Shown here piece after piece: positions 33,233-37,508 of a DNA stretch of 37,508 nt (positions are counted from its first letter, which is position 1; the number at the start of each line of letters is the position of its first letter). A model generated the notes under the pieces. It was not told the origin of the DNA. It made no database searches and worked only from the letters and a program-made list of their open reading frames with translations. The translations under genes were made by a program, and so were the position numbers. Source of the DNA: Eubacteriales Family XIII. Incertae Sedis bacterium (GTDB taxonomy: Bacteria > Bacillota > Clostridia > Peptostreptococcales > Anaerovoracaceae); assembly GCA_031257175.1 (NCBI GenBank), contig JAIRPE010000071.1, forward strand, positions 1-37,508, read 5' to 3'.

Positions 33233-33275
33233 GTTCCTCCCTTTCCCGTACCGCGCGCCTCCTGCCTCACGCGCC

Positions 33276-35234
33276 TCACTCCTCGTCGCCTATCAGCACC
33301 CCGCGCGTCTCGGGGCGCCGCCGCTTTATGACGTAAGCCGGCGCCATGCGCCGCAGCCATTCCTTCGCCTCCCCGTCGGTCATGGCCGCCACCTCCCCGT
33401 AGATGATCTCCTCCAGCGTCCTCCCCCCGTTCAGCGCTTTACTCAAATCCTCCGAAGGCGGCAGGGGCTTGCCCACGAAAATCTTCTCGTGCCTGGTGGC
33501 CTTAGCCTCCTCCCCGTCCAGCGCCAATTCCTCGTGCAGCTTCTCCCCTGGCCGCAATTGCGTTATCTTTATCTCGATGTCCTCATGGGGCGCGTAGCCC
33601 GACAGTCTTATCAGGTTCTCGGCCAGATCCATTATCCTTATCTGCTCCCCCATGTCCAAGATGAAAATCTCCCCGCCTTCGGCCAGCGCCCCGGCCTGGA
33701 TGACCAGCTGCACCGCCTCGGGTATGGTCATGAAATAGCGCGTGATGTCAGGGTGCGTCACCGTGACGGGCCCCCCGTTCTCTATCTGCTTGCGGAACAG
33801 CGGGATCACGCTGCCGTTGCTTCCCAGCACATTGCCGAAACGCACCACGGCGTAGTGGGTGTTGCGGGCCGTCCTGCACTTCTCCTGGACTATCATCTCC
33901 GCGACCCGCTTGGTGGCGCCCATGACGTTGGTGGGGTTCACGGCCTTGTCCGTCGAAATCATGACGAATTTGTCCACGGCGTGTTCCTCGGCCAAGTCCA
34001 CCATATTGGCCGTGCCCAGGACATTGTTCACTATGGCCTCCCTGGGGTTTAGCTCCATCAGCGGGACGTGCTTGTGGGCGGCGGCGTGGAACACCACATG
34101 GGGCTTGTACTTCGCCATCGTCTCCCTCATGCGCCCTTTGCTGCGCACCGAGCCTATCACCGCCTCGAATTCCAATGCGGGGAATTTGAAGCTCATCTCG
34201 TTCGACAGGTCGAACACGGAATTCTCGTAAATGTCCACGGCGATGAGCCTTCTGGGCCTGAACCTGGCTATCTGCCTGCACAATTCGGACCCGATGGAAC
34301 CGCCGCCGCCCGTGACCATCACGATGCGCCCTTCCAGATAGCCGCTTATCTCCCTCAGGTTCACGCGCACCGGCTCCCTGCCCAGCAAATCCTCTATATC
34401 CACGTCCCTGAGCTTGTTTATGCTCACTTTCTCGTTTATCAAATCCCCCAGGCCCGGCAATATCCTCAGCTTGCACTTGGTTTTTTTGCACTCGTTGACG
34501 ATCTCCTGGATGACCTTCTTGGAGGCGGACGGTATGGCTATGATAATCTCGTCCACCCCGTACCTTCTGGCGGCCTGCCTTATGTTGCCCCTGCCGCCCG
34601 CGATCTTCACGCCGACGATGCGCTTGCCGCGCTTGTACGGCGCGTCGTCCATGGCCACGACCACCCGTTTCCCATGCTCCGGGTGGCTCTTGATTTCTTT
34701 TATCATGGAAGCTCCGGCGTCGCCCGCGCCGAACACCATGACCTTGGCCCTGGCTCCCTCGTCGCCCAGCCTGGCCTCAAGCCCCAGCCTGGACTTGGCG
34801 CTGATCAGCCCCGCGAAATGGAACCCTTCCAGCCGCACTCCCCTTATCGCCCTGTAAATCAGCCTGGAACCGCCGATCAGGAAAACGTCCACCACGTAGG
34901 TCATGAACACTATCGACCTGGGCATGGACTGCTGGGACAGGCCCAGGAACGTGACGTTGGCGAACACGCCCACCGCCATGGCCGCCAGTATCCTGGCGAT
35001 TTCCTCCGCGCCGGCATAGCGCCACAGGCTGTTGTACAGGCCGAAAGCCACGAAAACGGCCACCTTGATAAGGCTGAGCGCCAGCATGTTGTCGCCGTAG
35101 GCGCTGAACCAATCCAAGAACGACTCGGAGTCCGCGTTGAAGTCGAACCGAGCCAAATATGAAAAAATATAAGAAACATTGACCGCCAGGGCGTCAACCG
35201 CCAGCAGTATCGCCACTCTCGCGTATCTTGTCAT
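33276..35234 (-). CDS. FlaA1/CapD-type membrane-bound nucleotide-sugar 4,6-dehydratase
   Basis: I take ATG 35234, directly behind GGAGGG, rather than an in-frame ATG 51 bp upstream that has no ribosome site and would precede the predicted transcription start. The 652-residue protein has four membrane helices (about 1-125), a CoA-binding-like Rossmann domain (about 150-280, VMVFGAGDAGASMIKEI) and a C-terminal SDR dehydratase domain (about 300-620, IVMVTGGGGSIGSELCRQI, HAAAHKHVPLME, STDKAVNPTNVMGATKR). The last motif, with Met in place of the SDR Tyr, is normal for long-chain UDP-GlcNAc 4,6-dehydratases. These start the synthesis of UDP-sugars such as bacillosamine or FucNAc for glycans. Confidence 0.93.
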   Translation of the reverse strand: MTRYARVAILLAVDALAVNVSYIFSYLARFDFNADSESFLDWFSAYGDNMLALSLIKVAVFVAFGLYNSLWRYAGAEEIARILAAMAVGVFANVTFLGLSQQSMPRSIVFMTYVVDVFLIGGSRLIYRAIRGVRLEGFHFAGLISAKSRLGLEARLGDEGARAKVMVFGAGDAGASMIKEIKSHPEHGKRVVVAMDDAPYKRGKRIVGVKIAGGRGNIRQAARRYGVDEIIIAIPSASKKVIQEIVNECKKTKCKLRILPGLGDLINEKVSINKLRDVDIEDLLGREPVRVNLREISGYLEGRIVMVTGGGGSIGSELCRQIARFRPRRLIAVDIYENSVFDLSNEMSFKFPALEFEAVIGSVRSKGRMRETMAKYKPHVVFHAAAHKHVPLMELNPREAIVNNVLGTANMVDLAEEHAVDKFVMISTDKAVNPTNVMGATKRVAEMIVQEKCRTARNTHYAVVRFGNVLGSNGSVIPLFRKQIENGGPVTVTHPDITRYFMTIPEAVQLVIQAGALAEGGEIFILDMGEQIRIMDLAENLIRLSGYAPHEDIEIKITQLRPGEKLHEELALDGEEAKATRHEKIFVGKPLPPSEDLSKALNGGRTLEEIIYGEVAAMTDGEAKEWLRRMAPAYVIKRRRPETRGVLIGDEE

Positions 35235-35256
35235 TTTTCCCTCCGCCACAAGTAAT

Positions 35257-35285
35257 ATTTTACAACTTCTGGGGCGTAAACGCAA
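35257..35285 (-). promoter_or_regulatory. Predicted promoter of the capD-pgi unit
   Basis: On the minus strand TTGCGT (35280-35285), 17 bp, TAAAAT (35257-35262), about 22 bp before the ATG at 35234. Confidence 0.6.
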
Positions 35286-35293
35286 TGTTTTGC

Positions 35294-35322
35294 TTGAATA
35301 GCGAATCGATATAACTTATAAT
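35294..35322 (+). promoter_or_regulatory. Predicted promoter of the polymerase gene
   Basis: TTGAAT (35294-35299), 17 bp, TATAAT (35317-35322). The leader would be about 180 nt and contains a hairpin at about 35442-35484 with an 8-bp perfect stem (CTCGCGTT / AACGCGAG). Only 8 bp separate this -35 box from that of the divergent capD promoter. Confidence 0.7.
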
Positions 35323-35511
35323 ATTATAATGACTGACAACAGAATTATTTCGCAGTATGAGCCCTGCGTCAAGGCCCTGCCGACGCGGTTTGCACGGGGA
35401 GCGTTTTGCTGATGCTGAAACGATCTGGAATATCAGGAGTCACGGTCTCGCGTTCTTCTAGGCTCCGAAACGCGAGGAAAGACCCGCGCCGCAGCGGGAT
35501 TAGGATGGGAA

Positions 35512-37508
35512 ATGGCTAAAATCAGGAACAAAAACAGGGGCGCCGCCGACAGGAGGAACGATTTCTCCGCTTCCGCCGCGCCTGACAGCGCCTCCGACGG
35601 GCACGCGTGGCGGATGAGCTTCGCGCCCACCATAGACACGCCCGTCGTAGGGTTTCAGCTTTTGCCCGCCGTCGTGTTCGCCGCCGTGGTCATACTCTTC
35701 GTCCATATGCACAGATACACGCGGAACATGGGGGAGTTTTACTGGAGCGGCGGCAACAACTCCATAGTGGACTTTTTCAGCTACACCAAGGTGGTCTGGA
35801 TAGTCATCTGCGCCTCCCTGGCCCTGCTGATGCTGCTGTATCGGCTGGTCACCCAGTCCCTCGCCATAAAAAGCAGCGTCCTGTACTACCCCATGGCGGT
35901 TTACATGCTGTTCGTACTTCTTTCATTCGCTTTCTCCTCGCAGAAGTTTTACGCCTGGTACGGCTGGAACGACAGGTTCGAAGGCACCCTCACGATCATT
36001 TGCTACATGGTCATGCTGTTTTATTTTATAAATTCCATAAATTCCGAAATAAACGTAAAATGGATTATATACCCTGTCGCCGCCTCATCCGGCCTGCTCT
36101 CCCTGCTGGGACTGAGCCAATTCCTGAACCACGATTTCTTCCGCACCGCCCTGGGCCAGAAGCTGCTCGTGCCCAGCGTCCTGGACGGGACTAAGTATTG
36201 GGAGAAGATAGACGAGGCGGCGGCCCGCGGGGAGCAGTTGCTGAACTTCACCTTCAAGAACAGGGAAATATACCAGACCGTGTACAACATCAACTACGTG
36301 TCGTTTTACCTGACGTTGCTGATACCCCTCTTCGGGATGCTGTTCATCAGGGAAAAAAGGCCCGTCGCCAAGACCATATGGGGCGCGCTTATGGTTCTCA
36401 TCCTCATCAACCTCATAGGCTCCGCGTCCTCCGGCGGCGTCCTGGGCATGTTTTTCGTGGTGCTCATGGCCATAGCGGTTCTCAACAAGCGGCTGCTGAA
36501 ATGGTGGAAGCCCGTCTCCGTCCTGCTGTGCCTGACCGTCTTGGTCGCGGCGGGCACCCACGTCTACATGAGCAAATACACGGGCAGGAGTTGGATGGAC
36601 GAGATCGGCGGCGCCGTCTCAGGCGCCCTGCGCCACAGCAACGCGGCGGCGGTGCCCGCCACCCCCGCGTCGAGCGCGTCGGCGGGAGATGAGGCAAGCC
36701 TGGCGAAGCCCCGTCTGGATTATTTCATAAACGACGGCTTCGACATCATATTCAGCGTCAACGGCAACCGCGCCACCATCACCACCAGCGCGGAAGACCC
36801 CTCCGCGTTCACCCTGAGGGACGACGCGGGCGCGGAGATACCGCTGGAGGAGGCGCAGATACAGTTCGACAAGACGGAAGGCGCCGCGCCGAATCCCGGT
36901 TTCCTGGCCAAAGACCCCAGGTTCAGCACCATACAGCTCATACCGGCGAACTCCGCCAACGAGGACAGCGGGGCGGAGAGTTTCAATTACTGCATATTCA
37001 AGCTTGCGGACGAGGACTCCATGAACTGGCCCTTCGCGATATTGGACAACGGCCGGTACAAGGGCACGTACTACCACAACCAGCTTGGCAATTTCGTCAA
37101 GCTTACGGACGTGCCGTCCTTCGGCTGGGAAAACAACCCCGCCTTCGGCAGCGGGCGCGGCTACATATGGTCGCGAACCCTGCCCATGCTGTCCCAGACC
37201 CTGTTCGTGGGCCACGGCGCGGACACATACTGCATTTACTACCCGCAGAACGACTACGTGGGCAAGTACAACTCGTCCTGGAACATCAACACCATAGTTG
37301 ACAAGCCGCACAACATGTATCTGGCGGCTGGCGTGGGCACGGGCGTCATATCCGTGCTGGCGTTGCTGGCCTTGTTCGTGCTTTATTTCATACAGAGCGT
37401 CAGGATTTACTGGAGGGAGGAATATGAGGATTTCACCTCCGTGGTCGGCGCGGGCACGTTCTTCGGCGTGTTCGGGTTCGCCGTCTCCGGCTTCGTGGAT
37501 GACAGCAC
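35512..37508 (+). CDS. O-antigen-ligase/polymerase-like membrane protein, 3' end cut off
   Basis: An open frame of 665 codons runs off the window end. It starts at ATG 35512 (AGGA about 7 nt upstream). The product has a basic cytosolic start, then about ten hydrophobic segments up to residue 355, an extracytoplasmic region of about 240 residues (about 357-598, with FSVNGNRATITTSAEDPS and a WSRTLPMLSQTLFVGHGADTY stretch), then KPHNMYLAAGVGTGVISVLALLALFVLYF. The Pro-His-Asn-x-x-Leu motif before a membrane helix is typical of the Wzy/WaaL (PF04932-like) domain, which joins lipid-linked glycans. The large loop before this motif is longer than usual. Divergent from the capD-like gene, so probably in the same surface-glycan pathway. 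Confidence 0.85.
   Translation, partial: MAKIRNKNRGAADRRNDFSASAAPDSASDGHAWRMSFAPTIDTPVVGFQLLPAVVFAAVVILFVHMHRYTRNMGEFYWSGGNNSIVDFFSYTKVVWIVICASLALLMLLYRLVTQSLAIKSSVLYYPMAVYMLFVLLSFAFSSQKFYAWYGWNDRFEGTLTIICYMVMLFYFINSINSEINVKWIIYPVAASSGLLSLLGLSQFLNHDFFRTALGQKLLVPSVLDGTKYWEKIDEAAARGEQLLNFTFKNREIYQTVYNINYVSFYLTLLIPLFGMLFIREKRPVAKTIWGALMVLILINLIGSASSGGVLGMFFVVLMAIAVLNKRLLKWWKPVSVLLCLTVLVAAGTHVYMSKYTGRSWMDEIGGAVSGALRHSNAAAVPATPASSASAGDEASLAKPRLDYFINDGFDIIFSVNGNRATITTSAEDPSAFTLRDDAGAEIPLEEAQIQFDKTEGAAPNPGFLAKDPRFSTIQLIPANSANEDSGAESFNYCIFKLADEDSMNWPFAILDNGRYKGTYYHNQLGNFVKLTDVPSFGWENNPAFGSGRGYIWSRTLPMLSQTLFVGHGADTYCIYYPQNDYVGKYNSSWNINTIVDKPHNMYLAAGVGTGVISVLALLALFVLYFIQSVRIYWREEYEDFTSVVGAGTFFGVFGFAVSGFVDDS

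Noticed and set aside
35235-35285. Earlier in-frame start for the capD-like protein
   Set aside because: It overlaps the predicted promoter boxes and lacks a ribosome site; ATG 35234 is directly behind GGAGGG and starts the first membrane helix properly.

Overview
This is a G+C-rich, gene-dense bacterial window that best fits a member of the class Clostridia (Bacillota). The pointers are a SCIFF-type radical SAM maturase, a four-subunit 2-oxoacid:ferredoxin oxidoreductase, a clostridial-type 3-hydroxybutyryl-CoA dehydrogenase, a DUF2975/XRE pair, strong AGGAGG-type Shine-Dalgarno sequences and TTGACA/TATAAT promoters. The exact lineage cannot be read from the sequence. I see no rRNA, tRNA, CRISPR array, transposase or integrase.

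Layout. 1-123 is the tail of a TraX-like membrane protein. 180-6682 is an efflux locus: a TetR regulator divergent from two half-size ABC exporters that together carry one consensus and one degenerate ATP site, followed by a membrane-fusion protein made of two adaptor modules. 6992-12048 holds a secreted GH43-type multidomain glycosidase and an scfB-type SCIFF maturase without a visible SCIFF precursor; this block looks poorer in G+C than its surroundings. 12137-17638 (minus strand) encodes a secreted papain-like (C39-like) protein with one active-looking and one dead domain, then a secreted M28 peptidase. 18370-20870 is DUF2975 - XRE regulator - DUF4173 behind a promoter overlapped by a perfect 24-bp inverted repeat. 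21281-25496 (minus strand) holds a NifU-like Fe-S protein, a CapA lipoprotein, a PepV-like protein that has lost most metal ligands, a DUF1801 protein and a methyltransferase. 25880-28900 is the operon porG-porD-porA-porB. 29152-29436 is a small ABM monooxygenase. 29505-35234 (minus strand) holds a FlaA1/CapD-type sugar dehydratase, glucose-6-phosphate isomerase, Hbd and an LCP protein. From 35512 to the window end runs an O-antigen-ligase-like polymerase, divergent from capD.

How the genes may work together. The POR complex would make or use acetyl-CoA (or another acyl-CoA) with ferredoxin, and Hbd belongs to butyrate-type reduction of acetyl-CoA. CapD, LCP, the ligase and Pgi (sugar-phosphate supply) form a cell-envelope polysaccharide theme. 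The GH43, M28 and C39-like proteins are all exported and two of them share a C-terminal domain, which suggests a set of surface or secreted degradative proteins.

The most unusual signal lies between the genes. A family of about 105-nt, two-hairpin repeats (element A) is present five times and always lies upstream of a gene in the sense orientation, twice ending directly on the Shine-Dalgarno sequence. A second family (element B, about 80 bp, terminal repeats ATTGCTCC) occurs in at least three places and abuts element A twice. I see no mobilising gene for either. They look like MITE-type elements recruited as leader or regulatory sequences.
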